Below are positions 1-7,561 of a stretch of 64,000 bases of DNA, piece after piece (the stretch's first letter is position 1; each line of letters starts with the position of its first letter). A program made the position numbers and the translations under genes. The stretch lies in assembly GCA_964454675.1 (NCBI GenBank), contig CAYVUB010000008.1, positions 21,520 to 85,519 on the forward strand, in the 5' to 3' direction. The DNA comes from CAYVUB01 sp964454675 (GTDB lineage Bacteria > Bacteroidota > Bacteroidia > Flavobacteriales > Flavobacteriaceae). The notes under the pieces are model-generated. The model made no database searches, had not been told where the DNA came from, and worked only from the letters and a program-made list of their open reading frames with translations.

Positions 1-80
1 CGTAGTAACATTCCTTTGGATTCTCTTATCTGCCGAATGGTTTCGCCAAAAGTTCTGTCGTACATACGCTGACTTGTCAT
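1..80 (-). CDS. XRE-family helix-turn-helix regulator (partial, 5' end only)
   Basis: Only the first 26 or so codons lie in the window; the gene continues off the left edge. The visible N-terminus reads MTSQRMYDRTFGETIRQIR and then ESKGMLLR. This is the usual opening of an XRE/Cro-type HTH domain, in which helix 1 (FGETIRQIRESKG) comes before the recognition helices. ATG at 80 is the first start; the Met at codon 6 is an alternative. Such short regulators are frequent in Bacteroidota mobile elements and are sometimes linked to DNA methyltransferases, but no partner is visible. It lies downstream of the primase/helicase genes on the same strand, so it probably belongs to the mobile element. 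Confidence 0.6.
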   Translation of the reverse strand, partial: MTSQRMYDRTFGETIRQIRESKGMLL

Positions 81-249
81 AATCTGTCAAATATACTAAT
101 AAAAAACAAGAAAAAGATAATGAGGGGCAAGAAAAGACTAAAATACTCGGAAACGGATTTTAAGGAAACAAAGGAAAGGCAGGAAAACAAAAAAGGAAAG
201 CAGCGTACCACTTTCCTTAATATCCTTAGTTTCCTGAATTTTTGGTATT
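81..249. other. AT-rich intergenic stretch
   Basis: This stretch separates the partial XRE regulator from the DUF3987 gene. It is purine-rich on the + strand. The short + strand reading frame that starts in it runs into the 3' end of the DUF3987 gene and has no recognisable features. No clear terminator or promoter is seen. Confidence 0.4.
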
Positions 250-1959
250 TCAGGTTTTCAGGTATTGGTTTTGTTTGTCCCTATGCAGTACTCCTTTTTT
301 ACAAAAATCCGTTATGTAACCTTCTGCTGTTTTATCGGGAATAGCCAACTGCTTTGCAACTGCCAAATAATCTTGCCTGCCAAAAGTATTTGGTAAGGCT
401 TCGTAGAAGCGTTCTTTTTGGTTCTTCCGTTTTGGTTTGGGTGTTTCTTCAGGAAGTTCAGAGAATACTTTACCGGAATGGCGTACCAATACTTTTACCA
501 TTGCAATAGCAGTTTGGAAATCTCGGTTTTCACAAATCAGTTTAGGTGAAACTTCGCCGTGTTCCATAATACGCAATGCAGTAAGCACCATACATAAGCG
601 AAAAGCAATCAACCCTAATCTGCGAATGGTAGCCATATAATCTAAACCCTGCAAGGCAATATGTGTACTATGCAAATGGTCAAAGAATTGATTGAATTGC
701 TGCTGCTGTTCTGCTGAAAAGCAAAATTGTAATTCCGACCCATTGGATAATGTTTGGTACAAATTGAAAAACTCATTGCCTAAGTTTTGGAAATAATCAT
801 CTAACCCATTGCTGCTATCAAATGCAAATACGTCTTTCCAATCAAGATTTACATTCATAAAATAGAAAATAAACCGACTGAACAAGCCATTTTCCGCATT
901 GGGAATAAGCGTAGCAATTTGCTTGGGTGTACCTGAAAGTACGGTTGATAAACAAGGTGCTTCAATGTCTGCATATTCTCTATCTGTACGGCGGTAATAG
1001 GAAATGGTTTCGTGGTGAAATGCTTTACGAAAACCTTCGCTGTAATTGCCATAATCACTTTTGAATGCTTGTGCTAAAGTATCGCCTTCGGTTTCAAACA
1101 TTAGTCCTCTACTTTCGTTCTCGCTTAATAACTGATACACTCCTGTAGTACTATTATTCGCAGGGATGAACAGCATTTTTTCAGGCGGTTTGTTGGGCTT
1201 CTCAATATTCGCATCTTTTCCTTTGGCTTGGTTGTAATCTAACATTTGCATATCGTATTGCTGCTTCAACATTTTGGCTTGCTCCCTTAAATGAAGATGA
1301 ACTGGTTTTACCAATTGCTTACAATGTAACAATCTGCCTTTACCTGCTGATGCCTGGGCGGTAATGAATAAATACAAATTAGCAAAGACTTTTTTGCCGT
1401 CATAAATGCCGTATAGCTTATGCAAACAAGCACCAAGACTAACAATGCTACCTAATATCAACAAATCTTTTTCTTCATCCGATTTTGCAATATTGATAAC
1501 TGACTTTAAAAATTCAGGAAGATTATTATACACCTGTTGCCCTAAAGTTGGTAAAACTTCACGTTGTACTTCTTCTTTGTACTCGGTTGGTATTAATTTT
1601 ATCCCTGCCTGCTTTGCGTGAAAGAAGAATGTTGCAAGGGTAATGCCTGTTCCATTTGCCTGTAAGCATTTATTGAATTGTGCATCACAATCTGTAGCTG
1701 TATAATCAGAATAAAAGCGACTAATCCTATGAAAATATTCTCTGCCACTTTCACCAAAAGCATCGGCAAAGGCAAAGCCAATATCCCGCCAATCGGCATA
1801 AGCAGAAGCAATATCCAAATTCTTAGCTTCTATTTCCTGAATTACTTTTTCAAGTTGTTCATTGTCCGGCAATACATTTTTCTGTAACTGTACCGGCTCT
1901 ACCATATTCTGCTTTGGTTTTTCTAACCATTCAGAAGGTATAAATTCTTTCTTTGCCAT
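250..1959 (-). CDS. DUF3987-family primase-helicase-like ATPase of a mobile element
   Basis: A 569-residue protein. Residues about 28-115 resemble a PriCT-2 (primase C-terminal) module, with a DWRDIGFAFAD segment. A DUF3987-type region follows, with a P-loop-like ASAGKGR near residue 200. The longer frame from 2046 would overlap the upstream gene by 86 bp. ATG at 1959 lies one base after the stop of the upstream gene, so it was preferred as a translationally coupled start. Together with the VirE_N protein encoded just upstream it makes a split primase plus helicase pair, typical of Bacteroidota integrative and mobilisable elements. It probably serves replication of the excised element. The role is inferred from family; the exact start is moderately certain. 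Confidence 0.75.
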   Translation of the reverse strand: MAKKEFIPSEWLEKPKQNMVEPVQLQKNVLPDNEQLEKVIQEIEAKNLDIASAYADWRDIGFAFADAFGESGREYFHRISRFYSDYTATDCDAQFNKCLQANGTGITLATFFFHAKQAGIKLIPTEYKEEVQREVLPTLGQQVYNNLPEFLKSVINIAKSDEEKDLLILGSIVSLGACLHKLYGIYDGKKVFANLYLFITAQASAGKGRLLHCKQLVKPVHLHLREQAKMLKQQYDMQMLDYNQAKGKDANIEKPNKPPEKMLFIPANNSTTGVYQLLSENESRGLMFETEGDTLAQAFKSDYGNYSEGFRKAFHHETISYYRRTDREYADIEAPCLSTVLSGTPKQIATLIPNAENGLFSRFIFYFMNVNLDWKDVFAFDSSNGLDDYFQNLGNEFFNLYQTLSNGSELQFCFSAEQQQQFNQFFDHLHSTHIALQGLDYMATIRRLGLIAFRLCMVLTALRIMEHGEVSPKLICENRDFQTAIAMVKVLVRHSGKVFSELPEETPKPKRKNQKERFYEALPNTFGRQDYLAVAKQLAIPDKTAEGYITDFCKKGVLHRDKQNQYLKT

Positions 1960-1960
1960 T

Positions 1961-2884
1961 TTATGAAATGTATTTAGGGTTAATGAATACCTCTGCATCG
2001 TGTGCAAGGAAACAAGCTCTTGAAACGTCTTTACCTGAATGGTCAATTTCCAAACCGTAGGTTTGTTTTATGTAGCTTGCTATTGCCCTGAAATAATCCT
2101 GATGCGTGGCTTTTGTAATGTCTATTGGAATAATCCATTTGATGCCGTCGCCCGAAGGGGAAACAAATAATAATTCTGTATCAAAATAATCATCGTCCAA
2201 AAGTTTTACTCTTAATTCAGGAATGTTACTAATGTGGTCAAAGTCAATGGTAATAAGCCCTGAATGCTTTATTAACGCACTATCTGTTCTTTTGGAAAAT
2301 GAACCTGAGAAAGTAACATAATCAAATGCAGACGCCTTGTACTTTCTTGCTTCCTGCTTATCCGAAATGCTTCTTAGCTTTTCAGTTATTGCCTTATTCC
2401 TATCACTTTTAAGTAAATGATATACCTCTAAAAGTGTAAGCGTATTATTTGGATTTGTGTTGGTAACGGGTGCGGAAAAATAGCTGAACGAAGGACAAGG
2501 AATTACTTTGGGTGTAGCAATCGGGATTTCTGTACCATAATGTTCTTTGATAATAGGCGGTACGATTTTACCCAACTTCAAATTCATTTCTTCGTTGAGA
2601 AATTTCAATAGTTCAATACCTTCTAATTGATAATGCCGTGCAGCAAAATCAAAAACATTTCCCGAAGGGAAATTTCCTTCTAAATCTTCGTGAACCGCTA
2701 CATTATCTACAATTTGAATGTGCAATGTTGGTTTATCATTATCAAACGGATTTTTAGTGGGTTTACAGTCCCTTCCCGAAAGGGAAAGGACTGTTTCGCC
2801 CGGATAATAATGGGACAAAATCCGTGAATAAATCTTTAAACCATAATGGGTTTTCCACAATACAGATTTCTTATTTAGTTCCAT
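1961..2884 (-). CDS. VirE_N / BT4734-type primase-like protein
   Basis: A 307-residue protein. The N-terminal part (GRDCKPTKNPFDNDKPTLHI, then a Gly-rich SGNVFDFAARHY stretch) is like the domain that precedes primase cores in Bacteroidota mobile elements. The C-terminal part carries the VirE_N/BT4734 pattern: TIDFDHI with two acidic residues, then SPSGDGIKWIIPI and KDVSRACFLAHD, as in archaeo-eukaryotic-type primase folds. It overlaps the upstream HTH gene by 14 bp and is followed one base later by the DUF3987 gene, so the three are probably co-transcribed. A role in priming replication of the mobile element is inferred. Confidence 0.8.
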   Translation of the reverse strand: MELNKKSVLWKTHYGLKIYSRILSHYYPGETVLSLSGRDCKPTKNPFDNDKPTLHIQIVDNVAVHEDLEGNFPSGNVFDFAARHYQLEGIELLKFLNEEMNLKLGKIVPPIIKEHYGTEIPIATPKVIPCPSFSYFSAPVTNTNPNNTLTLLEVYHLLKSDRNKAITEKLRSISDKQEARKYKASAFDYVTFSGSFSKRTDSALIKHSGLITIDFDHISNIPELRVKLLDDDYFDTELLFVSPSGDGIKWIIPIDITKATHQDYFRAIASYIKQTYGLEIDHSGKDVSRACFLAHDAEVFINPKYIS

Positions 2885-3167
2885 TACTATCAGTTTTAAA
2901 AGGTGAGTAATTGGATTCTAAAAGGTTTTCTATATCTGAAACTTTGTAGTAAAATTTACCACGAATACGGCTATAGGATAGTGTGCCGTCATCTCTAAAT
3001 GATTGAAGTGTACGACTGCTTATTTTCAAAGCTTTTGCAACTTCGTTACCGTCTATCCAACTTTCTTTTAAGTGGTCTAATTTCGATTTCTTTAATGCAA
3101 ATATGTAAGCACTAACGACCTCAAAGTTTTGGACAAGCTGTTGCAGCATTATTAGTACTTCGTTCAT
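2871..3167 (-). CDS. Excisionase-like helix-turn-helix protein (HTH_17)
   Basis: A 98-residue protein. A leading helical region of about 35 residues is followed by a MerR/excisionase-like winged helix at about residues 37-85 (SWIDGNEVAKALKISSRTLQ, then the turn RDDGTLSYSRIRGKFYYKV). Its start overlaps the stop of the preceding HTH gene by 4 bp (ATGA), and its end overlaps the VirE_N gene, which indicates one operon. Proteins of this type in Bacteroidota elements act in excision or in regulation of element genes. Which of the two applies here cannot be told from sequence. Confidence 0.8.
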   Translation of the reverse strand: MNEVLIMLQQLVQNFEVVSAYIFALKKSKLDHLKESWIDGNEVAKALKISSRTLQSFRDDGTLSYSRIRGKFYYKVSDIENLLESNYSPFKTDSNGTK

Positions 3168-3463
3168 AGTCTTGGCTTTTTATTTTTTAATAAATAGTCG
3201 GTAGCCAATTTGTCTATTTCATCCGTAGAAGTAGAACGATTTCGCAATAGCCATTCGTCAAGCTCAATTCGTTTGAAATAAATTTTCTTTCCGTTTGGCT
3301 TATAGTGTGGAATACTTCCCGTACTAGTTAATTTGTACAAGTGGGATTGTGATAATTCCAAATACTCGCAGGTTTCGTTGAAGTTTAATACTTCTTTACG
3401 AACCAAATTTTGTGTTTCAAGCAGCCGTGCAATTTTTTGAAGCTGCAATAAGACTTCTTCCAT
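3164..3463 (-). CDS. Excisionase-like helix-turn-helix protein (HTH_17), second copy
   Basis: A 99-residue protein with an HTH_17 domain at about residues 25-75 (LNFNETCEYLELSQSHLYKL, then GSIPHYKPNGKKIYFKRIEL). A longer frame reaching 3586 adds 41 residues rich in His, Tyr and Cys with no domain; ATG at 3463 followed by MEEVLLQLQKIARLL is the natural start. It has the same layout as the next gene (leading helix, then winged helix), so the two are distant paralogues. It stands about 200 bp after the unknown integrase-linked gene, so it may have its own promoter. Confidence 0.8.
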   Translation of the reverse strand: MEEVLLQLQKIARLLETQNLVRKEVLNFNETCEYLELSQSHLYKLTSTGSIPHYKPNGKKIYFKRIELDEWLLRNRSTSTDEIDKLATDYLLKNKKPRL

Positions 3464-3659
3464 CGTATAACGATTTAAAATGTTATGAAATGGACTTTGC
3501 GCAAAGTCATCGCTGTATCTCAACGACAATGCAAACTTGCAAATACAATACTGGTAATGGGGAAAATGGTAATTTGAAAACGCCAAAACCCTTACTGGGT
3601 AAGGGTTCTAAAAAAAAGTGGTAATTTGAATTGGTAAATTGACAGAAAATTACCGCAAT

Positions 3660-4691
3660 TTACCCGACAGGTAAATTGGTAATCCAAAACTGATTGTCTA
3701 AGAATTGGGCTAATGCGGTCGCATCATTGCCCCAAGTTCTGAATTGTTTATCTATAGAAGCGGTGTATCTATGGTCAATGAACTTGCGAATATCAACTTG
3801 TTTTAGGGTGGTTCTCTTTTCAAAGTTTCTTTCGGAAAAGTATTTCTTCGATATGGCTGTATGAATTGCCGCGGCTAAGAGTTGTTTATTTCCGTGTGCA
3901 TCGATAAAGTTGTAGTCTGCATCAATTATATCGTGCTTAAACAATTCTTCTTCAAAAGCGGAAAAACGCTGTTCATTCCTAATGATTTTGTCGTAAGACA
4001 AAATACCTTTTTTGGGGTCTCTAAAATCAAATGCTTTTCTTTCAAATGGCGTGGCATTCGGGTCTGCCTTAACCTGCGAAGCAGGTGTAGGCAAGTGGAT
4101 ATTATCTGCACTTGTGATAATGCCTGTTTGAAATACTGGTTCTGTAAAAAACTTTTGGTGTAACTCTTCAGCGGTATAAGCATCATCCTTTAAAAACTGC
4201 GGGTACACATTCTGAACTTCTAAGTATAAAGACAGTAAATGGTACTTTATCAATTGAAAGATATATGCTTCATCAGCTACATTACTATCTGATTTATTGG
4301 TTTGTGCAGTCCCCTTGATTTCATCCCATTGATAGTTTCTTTCTTCAATAAGGGTATTGATTTCTTTTAATTTTTGGGATAAAGGTTTTAAGGCTTGCTG
4401 GATAACAATATATTTTTTTTCATTATCGTTCAACGCCTCATCAATATTTGTTTTGATATGGTTTAGAAAATGTATTGTTCCATTTGTTGCAAGTATAAAA
4501 TAGTATTTGCGTTTGGCACTTAATGGTTTATTAAAAACGATTTTATAAAGTGGTTGATGATTATATACTTCTTGAGTTACTGCCTGAAATAGTTCTTTGT
4601 ATTTATCCTCACGCAAATCCCTATTCATCCAAGGGCGAAGCCCTAAGAAGAATATTTCGTGAAAAATTGCAAGTGAATTATCCATACCCAT
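3660..4691 (-). CDS. Uncharacterised protein linked to the integrase gene
   Basis: A 343-residue soluble protein that I do not recognise. It has no signal peptide or membrane segment. The N-terminal 110 residues are helical. The C-terminal 110 residues are rich in Lys, Arg and aromatic residues and end in a DIRKFIDHRYTASIDKQFRTW-like stretch, possibly a helical DNA-binding region. It begins 9 bp after the integrase stop and must be co-transcribed with it, as element regulatory or excision genes often are in Bacteroidota (compare RteC, to which it shows only a vague resemblance). MGMD offers two Met starts at codons 1 and 3. Function unknown. Confidence 0.65.
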   Translation of the reverse strand: MGMDNSLAIFHEIFFLGLRPWMNRDLREDKYKELFQAVTQEVYNHQPLYKIVFNKPLSAKRKYYFILATNGTIHFLNHIKTNIDEALNDNEKKYIVIQQALKPLSQKLKEINTLIEERNYQWDEIKGTAQTNKSDSNVADEAYIFQLIKYHLLSLYLEVQNVYPQFLKDDAYTAEELHQKFFTEPVFQTGIITSADNIHLPTPASQVKADPNATPFERKAFDFRDPKKGILSYDKIIRNEQRFSAFEEELFKHDIIDADYNFIDAHGNKQLLAAAIHTAISKKYFSERNFEKRTTLKQVDIRKFIDHRYTASIDKQFRTWGNDATALAQFLDNQFWITNLPVG

Positions 4692-4700
4692 AAGTATTAT

Positions 4701-5807
4701 TTACAAACCAATTTTGATTTTATTTGCAGCAACCGTTTTCTTTTCATCAATTACATTTGCATAAATCTGCGTTGTTTTCAAATGCCTATGACCAAGCAAT
4801 TTTGATACAGTAAAAATGTCTGTCCCCAAAGTAAGTTGCAATGTGGCGTATGTATGCCTGGCACAATGGAAGGTAATATGTTTGTCTATTCCGGCTCTTG
4901 CAAGCCAACGGTACAAAGTATGATTGCGACTATCGGAATAAACCATATTTGGAAATACATTTTCGCTTCCTTCGCCTCTCTCACCTGTTAGTGTAAACGC
5001 TTCATCAGATATTGGCAAAGTTTCAGATCCTTTGGTTTTCTTTTGTATGAAACGGATATAATGTCCAAGTTCTTCTGAGTGTTGCATTTCACTCCATTTT
5101 AATTTTTGAATATCACTAAAGCGCAAACCCGTAAGGCAACTGAAAAGAAACGCTCTTTTCATAAGGTCATTGCCACATTCTGTTTTGGCTAATCTTTTAA
5201 CTTCATCCAAAGTGAGGAACTCACGGACCGGTTCGCCTTGTGGCAATCCTTCAACTGTTTCTCCCGGATTACGATTGATGATACCGTCTTTTACAGCTTG
5301 CTTTATTGCGGCTCTGAACTTGTTGAAATAGCTATTTTTTGTATTAGTAGAAATTTGCGCCCCTGTTTTGGTAACAGCTTTCTTTACCAAATATTCTTTA
5401 AAGCCTTCGATAAACTGTTTATTTAATTGACTGAATTGAATATCACGTGGGCAATACTTTTTCAGATGCTTTATTGTACTATCCCAATTTCCATAATTAC
5501 CCATACTATCTTTACGCTTTTCTGCAAGACTTTCCATATAAGCAATAAAGTAATTTTTCAACTTCTCTTTATCGTGCAAGTCGTATGTATTGGATTGAAT
5601 TTCTAAATGTCTTTTACTGCGGATAGTTTCAGCTAAAGCCAATATCTTTTTGTTCTCCTCCTTTTCAGCATTGGAAAGTTTGCCCTTTTCAGGATTTGGT
5701 GTTAAGTACAGATTTAGGTATTCGTATTGACGTTTACCATCTGCATAGTATTCGAGATAAAGGCTAATCTTATTGCCTTTTTGGCGTTGGCGTAGGGTTA
5801 CTTTCAT
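4701..5807 (-). CDS. Tyrosine recombinase / integrase of the mobile element
   Basis: A 368-residue site-specific recombinase. An N-terminal arm-binding region opens with MKVTLRQRQKGNKISLYLEY. A SAM-like core-binding domain lies at about 105-195, and the catalytic domain follows. Catalytic residues are visible: Arg in LTGLRFSD near 226, the HCARHTYA box near 315-318, and Tyr349 in QIYANV. Length and layout match Bacteroidota integrases of mobilisable and conjugative elements. The gene reads in the same direction as mnmE and starts about 200 bp beyond the mnmE stop, so the element end lies between the two genes. Five GGGCAACA-type repeats sit in front of the gene and may be its arm sites. Confidence 0.93.
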   Translation of the reverse strand: MKVTLRQRQKGNKISLYLEYYADGKRQYEYLNLYLTPNPEKGKLSNAEKEENKKILALAETIRSKRHLEIQSNTYDLHDKEKLKNYFIAYMESLAEKRKDSMGNYGNWDSTIKHLKKYCPRDIQFSQLNKQFIEGFKEYLVKKAVTKTGAQISTNTKNSYFNKFRAAIKQAVKDGIINRNPGETVEGLPQGEPVREFLTLDEVKRLAKTECGNDLMKRAFLFSCLTGLRFSDIQKLKWSEMQHSEELGHYIRFIQKKTKGSETLPISDEAFTLTGERGEGSENVFPNMVYSDSRNHTLYRWLARAGIDKHITFHCARHTYATLQLTLGTDIFTVSKLLGHRHLKTTQIYANVIDEKKTVAANKIKIGL

Positions 5808-5851
5808 TTCTTTCAGTTATAATAGTTACTAAAAATCCCAAACAAAATATC

Positions 5852-5942
5852 GGGCAACAAATTCTAATCAGGGCAACAAATATTCAATTTGGGCAACACT
5901 ATGGCAACAAATATAAGAAAATAAGTGCAAATGGGCAACAAA
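5852..5942. repeat. Five direct GGGCAACA-type repeats, probable integrase arm sites
   Basis: Copies of GGGCAACAAA or close variants begin at 5852, 5871, 5891 (GGGCAACACT), 5902 (TGGCAACAAA) and 5933. Start-to-start spacings are 19, 20, 11 and 31 bp, close to whole turns of the helix. They lie between the integrase start and the mnmE 3' end, where arm-type integrase sites of an integrated element are expected. They could also serve as an operator for the integrase promoter. Confidence 0.6.
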
Positions 5943-5998
5943 AAAGGGAAAGAAAATGATAATTAAATTAATGAAAAACAATCATTTAGTAAACAAAA

Positions 5999-6015
5999 GA
6001 AAGTGTTTTACTTTC
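5999..6015 (-). terminator. Possible hairpin at the mnmE stop codon
   Basis: GAAAGT at 5999-6004 and ACTTTC at 6010-6015 form a perfect 6-bp inverted repeat with a 5-base loop. On the mnmE strand a short T-rich run follows. It may be a weak terminator for mnmE, or part of the attachment site, since it overlaps the putative core. Confidence 0.35.
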
Positions 6016-6025
6016 CGATACAAAA
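6008..6025 (-). other. Candidate attachment core at the 3' end of mnmE
   Basis: The last five codons and stop of mnmE (TTTTGTATCGGAAAGTAA, peptide FCIGK) sit next to the integrase end of the mobile element. This conserved gene end is the integration site of Salmonella genomic island 1. As I recall, its 18-bp core differs from this sequence at three positions. The matching second copy should lie outside the window, to the left. Confidence 0.45.
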
Positions 6026-7429
6026 ATTCGCAAATATATTCCCCAACAAATCATCATTGGTAATCTCTCCTGTAATTTCCCCAAAATAATACAAAGCCTG
6101 ACGAATATCAATAGCCATCAAATCAACAGACAAACCGCTTTCCAAACCGAAACGCACTTTTTGGATTTCTTCGAGGGCTTTTAAAAGTGAATCATAATGC
6201 CTTGTATTGGTAACTATGGTTTCGTTGTTTCGTAAAGCTCCTGTGTTTACGAAAGATAAAAGCGTGTTTTTAAGTTCTTCGATTCCGATGTTTTGTTTGG
6301 CTGAAATTGTTTCAAGTTTCAAGTTCCAAGTTTCAAGTTTGGATTTAATGGAATTTAATTCACTTTCTGAAAGCAAATCAACTTTGTTGATAATAACTAC
6401 AAGTGGTTTTTGTGGATATTTGTTTTTGATTTTCTCGATTTCAACTTGAAACCTGAAACTTGAAACTCGTAATTCTTTTGCATCGAGCAAAAGAATTACG
6501 ACCTGTGCCTGTTCAATTTTCTCAAAAGTCTTTTGGATTCCGATGCTTTCCACTACGTCTTTCGTATCTCTGATTCCTGCTGTATCTATAAAACGAAAAC
6601 CGATTCCGTCAATAACGAGTTCATCTTCAATCGTATCCCGTGTTGTTCCTGCAATATCCGAAACAATCGCTCTTTCTTCGTTCAGCAGTGCATTTAAGAG
6701 TGTAGATTTTCCTACGTTGGGTTCTCCGACAATAGCAACGGGAATTCCGTTTTTAATGACATTCCCGACAGCAAAGCTGTCAATCAAGCGTTTTAAGACA
6801 AATTCGATTCGGTTTAATAGTTCTTTGAATTGTGTTCGGTCGGCAAATTCGACATCTTCTTCTGCAAAGTCGAGTTCCAACTCGATGAGTGAAGCGAAAT
6901 TCAAAAGTTCTTCACGAAGCTTTGCAATTTCATTGCTAAAACCTCCACGCATTTGTTGCATCGCAATCTGATGTGAGGCTTCGTTATCGGAATTTATCAA
7001 ATCGGCTACGGCTTCGGCTTGAGACAAATCCATTTTTCCGTTCAGAAAAGAACGCAGTGTAAACTCTCCCGCTTGTGCCATTCTGCAACCTTTACGAAGT
7101 AACAGCTGAATAATCTGCTGTTGGATAAACACCGAACCGTGACACGAAATTTCCACCACATCTTCTCCTGTATAGGAATTCGGGTTTTTGAAAACCGAAA
7201 CCAATACCTGATCCAACACTTTTTCAGCTTGCCCTGAGCTTGCCGAAGGGTCAACGATATGTCCCAAATGAATGGTATGGGTTTTTTGTTTGGTCAAATC
7301 TTTATTTCTGACAGAACGAAAAACATTATTGGCTATAGCAACAGCATCACTTCCCGAAATTCGTATAATAGCCACAGCACCCGCTCCCGAAGGAGTAGCC
7401 AATGCAACTATGGTATCTTGGTTAAGCAT
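6008..7429 (-). CDS. mnmE: tRNA-5-carboxymethylaminomethyl-2-thiouridine GTPase MnmE
   Basis: A 473-residue GTPase that, with MnmG, modifies the wobble uridine of several tRNAs. It has the N-terminal formyl-THF-binding domain (IVALATPSGAGAVAIIRISG), the G1 loop GEPNVGKST near 235, TTRDTIED, the DTAG switch near 280, NKVD near 348, and the C-terminal catalytic FCIGK. It is about 20 residues longer than E. coli MnmE. Three short segments look like repeat-derived insertions: PSASSGQA at 61-68, a SSFRFQV segment near 325 and a KLETWNLKLET segment near 365. The gene is complete although a mobile element abuts its 3' end. ATG at 7429 gives the canonical N-terminus. Confidence 0.97.
   Translation of the reverse strand: MLNQDTIVALATPSGAGAVAIIRISGSDAVAIANNVFRSVRNKDLTKQKTHTIHLGHIVDPSASSGQAEKVLDQVLVSVFKNPNSYTGEDVVEISCHGSVFIQQQIIQLLLRKGCRMAQAGEFTLRSFLNGKMDLSQAEAVADLINSDNEASHQIAMQQMRGGFSNEIAKLREELLNFASLIELELDFAEEDVEFADRTQFKELLNRIEFVLKRLIDSFAVGNVIKNGIPVAIVGEPNVGKSTLLNALLNEERAIVSDIAGTTRDTIEDELVIDGIGFRFIDTAGIRDTKDVVESIGIQKTFEKIEQAQVVILLLDAKELRVSSFRFQVEIEKIKNKYPQKPLVVIINKVDLLSESELNSIKSKLETWNLKLETISAKQNIGIEELKNTLLSFVNTGALRNNETIVTNTRHYDSLLKALEEIQKVRFGLESGLSVDLMAIDIRQALYYFGEITGEITNDDLLGNIFANFCIGK
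7226..7252. repeat. Small dispersed palindromic repeat inside mnmE
   Basis: The imperfect palindrome CCCTGAGCTTGCCGAAGGG lies in frame within the N-terminal domain of mnmE and encodes PSASSGQA. From general knowledge this is a common dispersed repeat of Bacteroidota, normally intergenic. Confidence 0.6.
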
Positions 7430-7431
7430 TA

Positions 7432-7439
7432 CAAATATA
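7432..7439 (-). promoter_or_regulatory. Possible -7 element of mnmE
   Basis: On the minus strand the sequence is TATATTTG, a full match to TAnnTTTG, only two bases before the mnmE ATG. If used, the mRNA would be nearly leaderless. No -33 TTTG lies at the usual 19-bp spacing. Confidence 0.35.
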
Positions 7440-7533
7440 GTTTACCCGCAAAAATAGATAAAATTACTGCGTAACCTTGCTTAAACCATATTTCTTTAGT
7501 GTGCCTAAGTTTTATGGTTTCGGTACAACTTAC

Positions 7534-7541
7534 TATATTTG
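7534..7541 (+). promoter_or_regulatory. -7 element for the TlpA-like gene
   Basis: TATATTTG matches the Bacteroidota -7 consensus TAnnTTTG. It lies 20 bp before the ATG at 7562. TTTA sits at 7511-7514, exactly 19 bp upstream, as an approximate -33 element. Confidence 0.6.
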
Positions 7542-7561
7542 TGCATCAAAAAAAATGAAAA

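Noticed and set aside
120..344. A 74-residue reading frame on the + strand near the left edge
   Set aside because: It overlaps the 3' end of the DUF3987 gene on the other strand, has Lys-rich low-complexity sequence and no start context.
5852..5942. A possible small CRISPR array
   Set aside because: The repeats are only 8-10 bp and spacings are 11-31 bp; no cas genes are present.
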